Numbered from the stretch's first letter, positions 19,121 through 28,586 are shown. The stretch is 64,000 nucleotides of DNA from Palsa-295 sp963785585 (GCA_963785585.1 CAWAVW010000004.1:1612001-1676000); one strand, 5' to 3'. A program made the numbers and translations. The notes: generated by a model not told the origin, from the sequence alone.

Positions 19121-20197
19121 TTAAAGTTTAGCGACGTGATTTGCGATCCAGTCGCCGATTTCGACCGTTCCCATCGTCCCGCCCATTTCCGCTGCGGTTT
19201 TCCCTTCCTGCAAAGCAGCGCGGACGGCGCGATCGATTTTCTCGCCCTCGGCCTTCCATCCCAGATACTCAAACATCATCGCAACGGTCAGAATCGCGCC
19301 CATCGGGTTCGCGACGTTTTTCCCGGCAATCGTCGGCGCGGAACCATGCACCGGCTCGAAAAGCGACACGCGCCCGGGATGAATATTGCCCGAGGGCGCC
19401 AAGCCTAGCCCTCCGGCAAGTTGCGCGCCAAGGTCGCTGGCGATGTCGCCAAACAAGTTCGTCGTCACGATCACCTGAAACTGGGAAGGATCGCGCACCA
19501 TCTGCATCAGCAGATTGTCGATGTACTGGTGCGAAGCCTCGATCTCGGGATACTCGGCTCGCACAATCTTGAAAACGCGCTGCCATAGCTCATGGCCATA
19601 CGTAAGCGCGTTTGACTTATCGGACATGCAGACCCGCTTCAGGCCCCGCGCCCGCGCATATTCAAATGCATAGCGGATGATTCGCTCGACACCTTTGCGT
19701 GTGTTCACGTCCTCTTGAATCGCTACTTCATCGGCAGTTCCCTTCTTGAAGTTGCCGCCCAGGCCGACGTACGGACCTTCCGTATTCTCGCGGAACACGA
19801 CGAAGTTCACGTCCTTTTCGGTGCGATCCTTGAGAGGGGTGAAACGCTTGTCGAACATCACGCACGGGCGCGCATTCACATACAGATCCAGCTTGAATCG
19901 CAGCCCCAGCAGGATGTCTGCGGCGTGGATGTTGCTTGGAACGCGCGGATCTCCCATCGCGCCCATCAGAATGGCATCGAAGTCGCGATGAAACATTTCC
20001 ACCGCGTCGGCCGGCAGCGTCGTCCCGTCGCGAAGATACCGGTCCGCGCCCCAATCAAAATCCGTAAGCTGCGCTTCTTTCCCGCCAGCTGCGGCCGCCG
20101 CTTTTAACACCTTTACCGCGGCGGGGATTACCTCTTTGCCGATTCCGTCGCCTGGAATGATTGCAATGCGCTTCGTGGAATTCTTATTTTCTGTCAT
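19121..20197 (-). CDS. Isocitrate/isopropylmalate dehydrogenase family enzyme (LeuB- or tartrate-dehydrogenase-like)
   Basis: 358 residues starting MTENKNSTKR. A beta-hydroxyacid oxidative decarboxylase: IAIIPGDGIGKEV at the N-terminus, the substrate Lys/Asp blocks (SDKSNALTYGHELW; TTNLFGDIASDLGAQLAGGLGLAPSGN) and FEPVHGSAPTIAGKNVANP. The Asp-type NAD region (HGSAPTIAGK) suggests NAD rather than NADP. LeuB of leucine synthesis is the common annotation, but no other leu gene is near, and tartrate/D-malate or homoisocitrate dehydrogenases are close relatives. ATG preferred over a GTG seven codons upstream, which overlaps a TGC-TAATTT -10 element (20217-20209). Confidence 0.88.
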   Translation of the reverse strand: MTENKNSTKRIAIIPGDGIGKEVIPAAVKVLKAAAAAGGKEAQLTDFDWGADRYLRDGTTLPADAVEMFHRDFDAILMGAMGDPRVPSNIHAADILLGLRFKLDLYVNARPCVMFDKRFTPLKDRTEKDVNFVVFRENTEGPYVGLGGNFKKGTADEVAIQEDVNTRKGVERIIRYAFEYARARGLKRVCMSDKSNALTYGHELWQRVFKIVRAEYPEIEASHQYIDNLLMQMVRDPSQFQVIVTTNLFGDIASDLGAQLAGGLGLAPSGNIHPGRVSLFEPVHGSAPTIAGKNVANPMGAILTVAMMFEYLGWKAEGEKIDRAVRAALQEGKTAAEMGGTMGTVEIGDWIANHVAKL

Positions 20198-20400
20198 GGG
20201 CCGGACGGAAATTAGCACGCGAGTCCGAGGGTGTCAAACCAACGCCTGATACGTGCGCTTCGGAGTGTGGACGGTACGGTCATGCCTGCCAGATTCGGAT
20301 TGGGAAAAATGTCCATGGAACGGCCCGCGGTCCGTGAGGCGCAAACCGGGCGCGCCATCAGGCAAAACGGATGAATCAGATTTTCGCCGCCCGTTGCGAA

Positions 20401-22839
20401 TTATTCATTGCGAAGCGCGACGATGGGATTGACGCGCATCGCCCGGCGCGCCGGCAGGTAGCACGCCAGCAGCGCTACGGCGCTCAGCAGGATGCCGACG
20501 CCCATGAACGTGATCACGTCGGTAGCGCCCACCTGAAACAGCAGCGCGCGCAAGAACCGGGTGAGAATGATGGACAGCACGAAACCAATTCCCAATCCGA
20601 ACAGGATCAATTGCACGCCCCGGCCCAGAACCAGCTGGAAAACATCGCGCCGCTGCGCTCCGAGCGCCAGCCGAATTCCAATTTCGCGCGTTCTCTGCCG
20701 TGTGGTGTAGGCGATCACGCCATAAATCCCCACCGCCGCCAGAATCAACGCCAGTACGCCGAACAATCCGACGAACGTCCCCGCAATCCGCTGGCCCATG
20801 CTGCCGATCTCCACCTGCCGTTCGAGAGTGGACTCATCGAACACCGGAAGCCCTGCGTTCAGCTCCCGTACCGCTTTCTCGATCGGCTTTGCAAACGCGA
20901 GCGGCTCGCCGGAGACGCGCGCGTGAATGATTCCGTACGGCGAATAATCCTGCAGGATCGGTAGATAAATGATCGGGACGGTAACTTCGTCCAGCCGGTC
21001 GTACTTCGCATTTTGCGCCACGCCCACAATGCTGAAGCGCATCTCTTGCGTCGCAACCATCTTGCCCAGCGGATTTTGTCCCGGCCAATATCGATCGACG
21101 AACGCCTGATTTACGATAGCGACCGCCTGCGTCTCGCTGGTATCCTGCGCCGAGATCTCACGTCCCGCCACCAACGGTATCTGCATCACGTGAAGATAAT
21201 CGGGACCGACGCTGGCGTCCTTGATTTCCATCGATTCGTGCGGCCGCGGGACGTATCCCTCGGGCTCGACCACTGTGCTTTCGGTGGAATAGCCGAGCGG
21301 CGTCCAGTCCGAAATCGTTACCGACTCGACGCCCGGAATTTGTTGAATCTTCGCCAGAAGCTGGCGATAGAATTCTGTGCCGGTTTTATAGTTGTAACCC
21401 GCTGAAAACAAACTGAGCGATCCGAGGTACACGCGCTTGGGATTGAATCCGGTGTCCACTTTTTGCGCCGCGGCGAAACTCCGGATGAAAAGTCCCGAAC
21501 ACACCAGCAGTAATAGCGAGAGCGCGATTTGCGCCACAACCAGCCCGCTCGATAGCCTCGCTTTCCGGATACTTCCCGAGCTGCTGTTCGAGTCCTCCTT
21601 AAGGACGGACATCGGCGAAAGATCCGAAGCGCGAATCGCCGGCAGCACCCCGAATATCACGCCGGCCAGCATTGAGATCGCAAACGTAACCAGCATCACC
21701 GTCGCATTCACCTGAATGTTGAGCCCGATCGGAACATTTGTCGGCGGTATGAACCTGCTCAACGACCCCGCCGTCCACGCCGTGATTAAAATCGCCACGA
21801 CGCCCGCTGCCGCGGCCAGTAGCACGCTCTCGACCAGGAATTGGCGCACTAAGCGGCTACGTGTAGCGCCCACCGCCAACCGAACGGCCACTTCCCTGCG
21901 CCGCGCCACCGAGCGCACCAGTACGAGGTTCGCCACGTTGGCGCATGCCAGGAGCAATACGAACCCAGCGATGCCCATCAGTATGGGTAGCAACACGTAA
22001 AGATACATGTTTGCGCCGAACGGACCGCGCCACAGCGGAAACACGGTCACGTGGGAATCGTCCTGGTGCGCCTGAGGAAATTGTTGCGCCAGGTGCTTCA
22101 TCAGCCCGTCCAGTTCGCTTTGGGCTTGCAGAAGCGTCACGCCCGGACGCAGCCGCCCCTGCAGCACCAGCCAGTTGATATCGCGCGCGTGAAGACGGTC
22201 GGTATTCGAAACAATCTGCTGGCACATCACTACGGGAATCCACATGTCGGTCTGCACGCCCGTCTGGCTTCCCTGAAAACTCGCCGGCGCGACGCCGATC
22301 ACCTGGTAGGTGTGCTGGTTGATCTGCACCGCGCGGCCAATCACATTGCGATCGCCGCCATAACGGATCTGCCAGAGCCGGTAGCTAAGCACCACAACCG
22401 TTGCTCCGCCGGGTTTTTGGTCTTCCTCCGGCAGAAATGTGCGGCCCAAAATTGGGCGAACCGCGAGCACGTCGAAATAATTCGCCGACGCGAGCGTGGC
22501 CCAGGTGTGCTCAGGCCGGGCGCCGCCCGTGAGGTTTACCGGGCGAAAGGCCGAAGCCGCAAGACCCGAAAAACTCCGGCTCTGCTCGCGAAGATCAACG
22601 TAGTCGGGATAGGAAAAGTCGCGCGGCGCTCGAAGTTCCGCGGAATGGTTCAGCGTCACCAGCCCGGAAACGTTGGTTGAGCCGGGAATGGGGTTGAGCA
22701 GCGTCCCATTGATCCAGCTGAATATCGTGCTATTGGCGCCGATTCCGAGTGCCAGCGTCAGAATTGCGAGGGCCGCGAATCCGGGCGACTGGCGTAGGTT
22801 TCGAAGCGCGTATCGAACGTCCTGCCCGATCGTTCCCAT
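20401..22839 (-). CDS. ADOP-type duplicated ABC permease (MacB-like)
   Basis: 812 residues: two consecutive MacB_PCD plus FtsX modules. First N-terminal TM at LAILTLALGIGANSTIF, first FtsX triple with VARRREVAVRLAVGATRSR, second module with SSGLVVAQIALSLLLLV and RQRTREIGIRLALGAQRRD. ATG with GGAGG seven bases upstream fixes the start. No ATPase gene lies beside it, fitting the acidobacterial duplicated orphan permeases that occur in many paralogues per genome. A shared ATPase encoded elsewhere is inferred. Confidence 0.92.
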   Translation of the reverse strand: MGTIGQDVRYALRNLRQSPGFAALAILTLALGIGANSTIFSWINGTLLNPIPGSTNVSGLVTLNHSAELRAPRDFSYPDYVDLREQSRSFSGLAASAFRPVNLTGGARPEHTWATLASANYFDVLAVRPILGRTFLPEEDQKPGGATVVVLSYRLWQIRYGGDRNVIGRAVQINQHTYQVIGVAPASFQGSQTGVQTDMWIPVVMCQQIVSNTDRLHARDINWLVLQGRLRPGVTLLQAQSELDGLMKHLAQQFPQAHQDDSHVTVFPLWRGPFGANMYLYVLLPILMGIAGFVLLLACANVANLVLVRSVARRREVAVRLAVGATRSRLVRQFLVESVLLAAAAGVVAILITAWTAGSLSRFIPPTNVPIGLNIQVNATVMLVTFAISMLAGVIFGVLPAIRASDLSPMSVLKEDSNSSSGSIRKARLSSGLVVAQIALSLLLLVCSGLFIRSFAAAQKVDTGFNPKRVYLGSLSLFSAGYNYKTGTEFYRQLLAKIQQIPGVESVTISDWTPLGYSTESTVVEPEGYVPRPHESMEIKDASVGPDYLHVMQIPLVAGREISAQDTSETQAVAIVNQAFVDRYWPGQNPLGKMVATQEMRFSIVGVAQNAKYDRLDEVTVPIIYLPILQDYSPYGIIHARVSGEPLAFAKPIEKAVRELNAGLPVFDESTLERQVEIGSMGQRIAGTFVGLFGVLALILAAVGIYGVIAYTTRQRTREIGIRLALGAQRRDVFQLVLGRGVQLILFGLGIGFVLSIILTRFLRALLFQVGATDVITFMGVGILLSAVALLACYLPARRAMRVNPIVALRNE

Positions 22840-23136
22840 CGTGTTCCTCCGCAGTCCTTGCACGCAGTAGCTGCACAGCGCGGCCCAAACCGGCCGCTGC
22901 GTAAGCCACTCCAAAACGGTGAGTTAACAAAACGTGTACTCATCAAGGAGACTTTGAGTGTTCGATGTTGGGACGCTCAAAATCGTTATCGAACGAGATC
23001 TGCATTTCCCAAACGATGGACCGCATCGAACGAATCCTCCGGTGACGCCGCATTCGCACGCAAGATTCCGTCGCGAAAAACTTGCCAGCCAGGCCCAAAG
23101 GCGTGCCGACATTGCACTCAACACTTTCAGTTCCAC

Positions 23137-23152
23137 CTGTCCGCGCGGACAG
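23137..23152. promoter_or_regulatory. Perfect 16-bp palindrome, possible operator
   Basis: CTGTCCGC followed directly by its reverse complement GCGGACAG, 49 bases upstream of the -10 box proposed for bactofilin. Dyad without loop favours protein binding over an RNA hairpin. Function is inferred. Confidence 0.35.
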
Positions 23153-23185
23153 TTCCTTACGGGACACCTCTGTACGCAAATCTGT

Positions 23186-23214
23186 TTGCCGCTACTCAAG
23201 TGAACCTTTAAAGT
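23186..23214 (+). promoter_or_regulatory. Candidate promoter of the bactofilin gene
   Basis: TTGCCG (23186-23191), 17-base spacer, TAAAGT (23209-23214), 66 bases before the ATG. Confidence 0.4.
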
Positions 23215-23280
23215 CGGATTCATCAGTCAGCGCGATCGCGCATTTTTTTTCGCAACCTGGCAGCACAATCCGGAGGGACC

Positions 23281-23799
23281 ATGTGGAGCAATAACAAGCA
23301 GTCGCAGAGCGAATCACCCAACGCGGCGCCGGCGCCCGCCTTCCAGCCGCCCCAGACTCAGTCGAATTTCAATTCAAACCCTGCCACATCCTCGTCCGCT
23401 CCGGTCCGTTCGTCCGCGCCCGGTGTGAAGTCCGTGGCGACGCTTGGCTCCGGCCTGACGGTGAAAGGCCAGATCGTCGGCGAAGAAGATTTGCAGGTCG
23501 AAGGCAAAGTCGAAGGTCCGATCACTTTGAAAGGCCAGAGGCTCACCGTCGGCAAGACCGGCGAACTGGTTTCGGACGTTCACGCCCATGAAATCATCGT
23601 GTACGGAAAAGTGCGCGGGAATCTACACGCCTCGGACCGTGTCGAAGTGAAGAAGGACGGCTCGGTGATCGGCAATATTACCGGCGGCCGCGTGATGATC
23701 GAAGACGGCGCGTACCTCAAGGGCCAGATCGAAATCCAGCGCGATAAGAACCATTCATCGAGCGAGTCGCACGAACTTGAAACCGTCAACGCCAACTAA
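23281..23799 (+). CDS. Bactofilin (polymer-forming cytoskeletal protein)
   Basis: 172 residues. A Gln/Pro/Ser-rich disordered N-terminus (1-45) precedes a bactofilin beta-helix core (about 48-145) with successive short strands: GSGLTVKGQIVGEEDLQVEGKVEG in two rungs, then VYGKVRGNLHASDRVEV. A polar tail follows. Bactofilins polymerise without nucleotide and scaffold cell-shape or envelope enzymes. GGAGG lies four bases before the ATG. A strong terminator follows directly. Confidence 0.93.
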   Translation: MWSNNKQSQSESPNAAPAPAFQPPQTQSNFNSNPATSSSAPVRSSAPGVKSVATLGSGLTVKGQIVGEEDLQVEGKVEGPITLKGQRLTVGKTGELVSDVHAHEIIVYGKVRGNLHASDRVEVKKDGSVIGNITGGRVMIEDGAYLKGQIEIQRDKNHSSSESHELETVNAN

Positions 23800-23821
23800 C
23801 CCTCAACCGATCGGAAATAAA

Positions 23822-23855
23822 AAAGGCCCCGAGGAAGCGATTTCCCGGGGCCTTT
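23822..23855. terminator. Bidirectional intrinsic terminator
   Basis: A ten-base perfect stem AAAGGCCCCG / CGGGGCCTTT with a 14-base loop, flanked by A and T runs on both sides, between the convergent bactofilin and Gly-rich genes. Confidence 0.85.
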
Positions 23856-23874
23856 CGATTTTCAGCGGAATGTT

Positions 23875-25458
23875 TTACGTCTGCGATGTGCCCGTAACCG
23901 GAGGCGCCGGTTGCGCGGCCGGCGTCGTCGAAGGCGGCTCGCTGCTTCCCTGGGTTGATTGATCCGGCGTCGCCGAGTCCGGCTGCGGTTTCAGCGAGAA
24001 CGGTATTCCCCGCCGCGCATTTTCGTTCACTGTGCGCTGCAGGTCGAGTTCACCCATATCCACCGAGCCCTGTCCACCGTAGCTCACGTCGTAATGCAGC
24101 ACGCCATCGCTCAGCCAATAATCGGAAGCCGCCAGCGTCGTCCCATCCTTCAGGTACAGCAGGACGGTGGGCGTCGATGCAGCCACGTTATTCGTAACGG
24201 GATTGTTGTTCACCGAACCCTGATAACCCGATTGATATCCGGAGTTGCTCATATCGACGTTGCCGATCGGAAGCGTGTCGAGGCTCGATGCGCCGTTATC
24301 CGCGTACGCCCCGTTGTCGTCGTTGTTCGCGCCGACATTGGAGCTGGAGTAGTTCGGATCGGAGTACGTCACGCTATAGCCGGGGTATGAGCTATAAACG
24401 CCGTAGTATCCCGGATAGCCCCACCACGGGCTATAGGCGTACGAGCAAGCTGGCCAGTAGTAGCCCCAGCATCCGCCCCAACCGTAACCAAATCCCAGAC
24501 CCCATCCAAAGCCAAAATACGGGTAGCCCCATCCGCCCCAGCCCCACCCGCGGTAGCCGTAGCCGCCCCAACCGTAGCCGCGATACCCATAGCCGCCGTA
24601 TCCGCCGTGGTAGTAGTTGCCGTTGAATCCGCGAGTCGCCGAGAACGTGGAGCTGCTGAAGGAATGGCTGCCGGCAAACCCGGTGCTGCCGCCCGCAAAT
24701 CCGTGAGCTTGCAGCGGACCGCCCAGCCGCGGCGCAACCGTGCTGGTCGCCGCGAAGTGCGTGCTACCGAGCGTGCCAAATCCAGTACTGTGGGTGCCCG
24801 ATAGCGAGCCGCCCAGAGTTGATCGGGTCGCGGAAGACGATGCGAAATGCGAACCTTCGATGTTGTTTACCGCTCGATTCGAAGAAACCGCCGAACCGGC
24901 TCCCCGCGACGTTGCGTAGAGCGAATTGCCCTGGCCTTCCAGCCGCGTCAACGAACCGGTCGCAGCGCGCGCCGTGCCCGCGCTCAAATTCGAATTGGAA
25001 GTCGCGGAACGGGCATAGCTGTTCGATGAGTTCGTGCCGGCGCTTCGTGCGGAATACGGGGTGCCGAAGCGAACGCTTGCTGGAGGCGGTGCCACTCGAT
25101 TTGCGGAGTTATAAGAATTGGTGCGCCCTGATGCGCCGTAGCCGTTCGAAGGCGCGGTCGAGTAGCGGTTGCCGCCCACGGAACCGCTGTTCGTTCTTCC
25201 GGTGCTGTACGGCGTGGAATATCGCGTGCCGCCGTTCGGGCTCGAATTGTAATGATTTCCGCCGCTGGGTGCCGACGACCGGGCCGGAGCGCTTGCTCCG
25301 CCGCCGTGAAAACCGCCACCACCACCACCGTGGAACCCACCACCGCCGCCGCCGTGACCTCCGCCACCATGCTGCGCAAAGGCAGGCTTCGGGGCGCACG
25401 CCAGCGCCAACGCGGCGCTCACTACGAAGACACTTTTCAAAAGGGAGGAACGTTTCAT
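23875..25458 (-). CDS. Secreted Gly/Ser/Tyr/Trp-rich low-complexity protein
   Basis: 527 residues beginning with a clear signal peptide (cut likely after PAFAQ). It then has Gly/His-rich repeats (GGGGGGFHGGG), a Ser/Asn/Thr-rich disordered half, and a dense aromatic-glycine tract (about 278-345) of GY, GW and YRG(Y/W)GW units. Residues 430-490 form a compact domain (VLLYLKDGTTLAASDYWL) that is the conserved portion of many bacterial Gly-rich exported proteins. The function is unknown; a surface or matrix role is plausible. GGAGG seven bases before ATG. A possible -10 TAGAAT lies at 25524-25519. Confidence 0.85.
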   Translation of the reverse strand: MKRSSLLKSVFVVSAALALACAPKPAFAQHGGGGHGGGGGGFHGGGGGGFHGGGASAPARSSAPSGGNHYNSSPNGGTRYSTPYSTGRTNSGSVGGNRYSTAPSNGYGASGRTNSYNSANRVAPPPASVRFGTPYSARSAGTNSSNSYARSATSNSNLSAGTARAATGSLTRLEGQGNSLYATSRGAGSAVSSNRAVNNIEGSHFASSSATRSTLGGSLSGTHSTGFGTLGSTHFAATSTVAPRLGGPLQAHGFAGGSTGFAGSHSFSSSTFSATRGFNGNYYHGGYGGYGYRGYGWGGYGYRGWGWGGWGYPYFGFGWGLGFGYGWGGCWGYYWPACSYAYSPWWGYPGYYGVYSSYPGYSVTYSDPNYSSSNVGANNDDNGAYADNGASSLDTLPIGNVDMSNSGYQSGYQGSVNNNPVTNNVAASTPTVLLYLKDGTTLAASDYWLSDGVLHYDVSYGGQGSVDMGELDLQRTVNENARRGIPFSLKPQPDSATPDQSTQGSSEPPSTTPAAQPAPPVTGTSQT

Positions 25459-25733
25459 AATCTTGCCTCCAACTCACAACTGCGAAATCGCAAGGGCGGC
25501 TGGAACGTCCTATCGCGGATTCTACACCATTTGATTCGGCGCGAATGCCCCAGGTTGCAGTCTCTTACCGGCGCTGATTCCAGCGCAGAACCGAAGCTAT
25601 CCGCTCCAACTGCTTGTAAACACGAGGGCCATCGAAAAGTTTCGGCTGGCTTTCGTTTGTACCAAAGTACAGGTATTTGAGCAGGTTAGAGGTATGTCGG
25701 CGTAGCCGTTTTGGGCGTTGAAGAACGTCCGGT

Positions 25734-26654
25734 TCAATTCTTCCCGCGTTCCGCCAGAAATACGCCCGCCAGCACGAGAGCCGTACCGAGCAGCAGATTT
25801 CGGGTTGGGTGCTCACCGAGGAACGCAACCGACAGCACAATTACCACGACGGGCTGAAAATAACTCATCACGGCGACCCGCGAAGCCGTCATATAACGGA
25901 GCGCCCAATAAAAAATCGTGTAGGCCGCCACCGAACTCGCCGCAGCCATGTAGAGCATCCCCAGCCAGCCGCCCCAGCCGACGGCCTTCCAGTCCAGATG
26001 CGCAGCCTGCCGAATGGTTACCGGCAGCAGCAAAATCGCCGCGGCAAAGCAATTGAACGCATTCATCGAAATCGCGTCGTAGCGGTCCGCCAGACGTTTG
26101 CCAAGCACCGCACAAATGGAAAATCCGATCGTTCCGCCCAGGGTAATCAGATCTCCCAGCAGAAGAGGCGAATTCCGGGGGGAGCCTTGCTCGGTCTCCA
26201 GCAGAAACACGCCGAAAAACGAAATCGCCATTCCCACGATTTTCGCGGCGGTCAGGTCTTCCAGTTTCAGCGCTCGCGCCAGCAACAAGATGATGAGCGG
26301 CCCGACCGCGATGATCACCGCCGAATGATCGGAAGTCGTATAGTTCAATCCGACCGTGAACAAACCTTGATTGACGACCACGCCGAAAAATCCCAAATAC
26401 AAAAATGGCCACAGATCGCGGGCGCGCAGCGGACTGCGATTCTTCCGCGCGAAATACACGGGAATCATCAGCAGCGCAGCCACTTCGAGCCGAAAACTGG
26501 CGAGCGTGATTGGATCAATCGTGCGCAGCGCGATTTTCCCGGCGATGTAATTCACCGACCACAACAGCAGCATGAAAGCCAGCGATGCGATCAGAAACGC
26601 TTCGCTGGGGCGGCGCGCGGACGGGTTCGGTGCTGCGGCGGGAGCGACGCTCAC
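25734..26654 (-). CDS. EamA/DMT-family transporter
   Basis: 306 residues with ten predicted TM helices arranged as two EamA repeats (first: LLLWSVNYIAGKIALRTIDP; second: LGGTIGFSICAVLGKRLADR). DMT carriers of this type export or import amino acids and other small metabolites. Its GTG start lies three bases after the stop of the OSBS/NSAR gene, so the two are cotranscribed; a role in moving amino acids or their derivatives is an inference from that context. Confidence 0.9.
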   Translation of the reverse strand: MSVAPAAAPNPSARRPSEAFLIASLAFMLLLWSVNYIAGKIALRTIDPITLASFRLEVAALLMIPVYFARKNRSPLRARDLWPFLYLGFFGVVVNQGLFTVGLNYTTSDHSAVIIAVGPLIILLLARALKLEDLTAAKIVGMAISFFGVFLLETEQGSPRNSPLLLGDLITLGGTIGFSICAVLGKRLADRYDAISMNAFNCFAAAILLLPVTIRQAAHLDWKAVGWGGWLGMLYMAAASSVAAYTIFYWALRYMTASRVAVMSYFQPVVVIVLSVAFLGEHPTRNLLLGTALVLAGVFLAERGKN

Positions 26655-26657
26655 AAT

Positions 26658-27764
26658 TTACTCGAGGACTTCGGAGCGCTTGGTCAGTTTTTCAATGCGG
26701 TCGATGCGCGGCGTGTAGCCGATTCCAGGCTCCGCGGGCACGCGAATCGTCCCTTTCGGGGTGACTTCCACTTCCGGCTCGATGATGTCTTCGGTCCAAT
26801 ATCGTTTGCTGGCCGAAACGTCGCCAGGCAGCGTGAAATTCGGCAGCGTGGACATGGCGATGTTGTGCGCGCGCCCCACGCCCGATTCGAGCATGCCGCC
26901 GCACCACACCGGGATCGATTTCTGCCGGCACAAATCATGGATCGCCCGAGCGGCGGTGTGGCCGCCCACCCGGCCCAACTTGATGTTGATGATCTTGCAC
27001 GCGCCGATCTCGATCGCCGCGCGCGCATGCTCGATATCGTGGATGCATTCGTCGAGGCAAATCGGCGTCTGCAATGCGCGCTGCAATTGAGCGTGGGAAT
27101 AAATGTCGTCGTATCCGAGCGGCTGCTCGATCATGATCAGGAAATAATCGTCCAGCTTCTTCAGCAGCGCCGCATCTTCCAATCGGTAGGCCGAGTTTGC
27201 ATCGACCATCAAGCGAATCCGCGGAAAGCGCTCGCGCAGCGCGCGGACCGGTTCCAGGTCCGACCCCGGCTTAATTTTGATTTTGATCCGCTGGTACCCC
27301 GCCGCCAATTCCTTTTCCACTTTTGAAAGGAGCTCTGCAACCGACGGCTGGATCCCAATCGATACTCCCGATGAAATCTCGGGGCGCGTGCCACCCAACA
27401 ATGTCGGCAGCGGCAGGCGCTTCTGCTTTGCCTCGGCGTCCCAGATCGCAATTTCCAGGCCTGCCTTGGCCATGTTGTGTCCGCGAATCGGGGCCAGGAT
27501 GTTCCACACCGCGTCGGCGTTTTGGAAGTCCCGGCCTTTCAACAGCGGCCACGCGTGATCGCGCAGAATATGCCACGCCGTTTCGACCGTCTCGTAGCTG
27601 TAGTACGGATCTTCTCCGGCCGTTGATTCGCCCCACCCGATGACCCCGTCCACGTCAACTTCCACCAGAATAATCCGGCGCAGCGAGGACGTGCCGAAGC
27701 TGGTTTGAAACGGCGCAATCAGCGGCATGTGAATTTCGCGCAGGGTAACTTTGTTCAGACGCAT
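26658..27764 (-). CDS. Enolase-superfamily OSBS / N-succinylamino acid racemase
   Basis: 368 residues. MLE-subgroup barrel with the KxK motif (KIKIKP, Lys161/163), metal ligands Asp188 (VDAN), Glu213 (IEQP), Asp238 (LDE) and the second catalytic Lys262 (INIKLGRVGG), the exact spacing known for o-succinylbenzoate synthase / N-acylamino acid racemases. No menaquinone genes are near. The gene upstream is a GNAT acyltransferase, the arrangement known from the Geobacillus kaustophilus N-succinylamino acid racemase operon, so racemase function is favoured here; MenC activity remains possible. Fifteen bases separate it from the GNAT gene. Confidence 0.88.
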   Translation of the reverse strand: MRLNKVTLREIHMPLIAPFQTSFGTSSLRRIILVEVDVDGVIGWGESTAGEDPYYSYETVETAWHILRDHAWPLLKGRDFQNADAVWNILAPIRGHNMAKAGLEIAIWDAEAKQKRLPLPTLLGGTRPEISSGVSIGIQPSVAELLSKVEKELAAGYQRIKIKIKPGSDLEPVRALRERFPRIRLMVDANSAYRLEDAALLKKLDDYFLIMIEQPLGYDDIYSHAQLQRALQTPICLDECIHDIEHARAAIEIGACKIINIKLGRVGGHTAARAIHDLCRQKSIPVWCGGMLESGVGRAHNIAMSTLPNFTLPGDVSASKRYWTEDIIEPEVEVTPKGTIRVPAEPGIGYTPRIDRIEKLTKRSEVLE

Positions 27765-27779
27765 TCGGGGCGGGTTCCT

Positions 27780-28586
27780 TTAGTCTTCGAATTCTTCGGG
27801 CCGGTACTCGGGCAAGCGCAGCCCGGCGACGGATTGCGCGGGCTCGAGGATGTAGTCGGTTGTGACTTCGCGCCGTTCGAAACCGGTTACGACAAAACCG
27901 GAATGCAGCAGTTTCTCAAATTGACCGCGGACTTCCGTTTGAATTTTCTCGGCGGACGCCCGATCGTTGGCGCGCAACTCACCGATACGCGTCGGCAGCG
28001 AAACCGTCCGCGCCGGCGAATTCGAGGGAATCGGATTGTCCGCGAGAATGCTTTTCACTCGAGGCGAATCAATCCACCATTCCGCCACCAGCCGGTCGGT
28101 GGGAAGTCCCACGTGAAGCGGGCTCCCGGTGATCCCGTAGCAATTCGGAATGAAGCGGCGAACCACTGCGCCGAGTCGCACCAGATTGAAATGCGCGTTT
28201 CGCAATTCGAGCGGATCAAACGTCCACTCGATCAGCCGGATTCCCCGCTTCAGCGCGTCTTGCCGTTGAAACAGTTTCAGGCGCCGCCCCACGCCGTGAT
28301 TCTGATACTCCGGCAGCACGCCGGTCATGTGCGAATGAAGGAACGGCTTGTCGCCGCGCGAACCGACGAGAGACAGCGTGAATCCCACAAGCTTGCCGTG
28401 GTCGAACGCGCCCAGTATTTGTCCGCCGGTGTGATGCGCCACCACGAAAATCGCCGACGGCACGGCCATCGGTTCGCCCCACAGCGCCACTTGCAAGCGA
28501 ACGCATTCTTCGTACTCTGCGAGCGAATCGCAGTGCCGGATTTCCACGTCTTGCATTTTCGAGGAATCTACCGCGATCTCCGGCAT
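27780..28586 (-). CDS. GNAT N-acyltransferase (COG3375-like)
   Basis: 268 residues from an ATG with GGGAG eight bases upstream; the open frame continues upstream but reads as a shadow of the fucosidase. The acyl-CoA-binding motif Q-N-H-G-V-G-R-R-L appears in HMTGVLPEYQNHGVGRRLK. The C-terminal half (ELRNAHFNLVRLGAVVRRFIPNCYG) is typical of the COG3375 subgroup. Relatives beside N-succinylamino acid racemase genes act as succinyl-CoA:D-amino acid N-succinyltransferases. Acyl donor and acceptor are inferred from neighbours only. Confidence 0.82.
   Translation of the reverse strand: MPEIAVDSSKMQDVEIRHCDSLAEYEECVRLQVALWGEPMAVPSAIFVVAHHTGGQILGAFDHGKLVGFTLSLVGSRGDKPFLHSHMTGVLPEYQNHGVGRRLKLFQRQDALKRGIRLIEWTFDPLELRNAHFNLVRLGAVVRRFIPNCYGITGSPLHVGLPTDRLVAEWWIDSPRVKSILADNPIPSNSPARTVSLPTRIGELRANDRASAEKIQTEVRGQFEKLLHSGFVVTGFERREVTTDYILEPAQSVAGLRLPEYRPEEFED

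Larger units (their letters stand above)
22840..23280. other. Intergenic region between orphan permease and bactofilin
   Basis: 441 bases between divergent genes. It holds a perfect 16-base palindrome at 23137-23152, a likely bactofilin promoter, a 12-base palindrome GCGCGATCGCGC just before a T-run near 23245, and a GTG (22958) with AAGGAG seven bases upstream that opens an 81-codon frame. That frame resembles no family and has unlike composition; I do not call it a gene. Confidence 0.5.

Noticed and set aside
22958..23203. An 81-codon frame with a good ribosome-binding site upstream of bactofilin
   Set aside because: Sequence looks like noise and overlaps the palindrome and promoter; left unannotated without conservation evidence.
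25809..27326. A 505-codon plus-strand frame
   Set aside because: Antisense to the EamA and NSAR genes; composition typical of a shadow frame.
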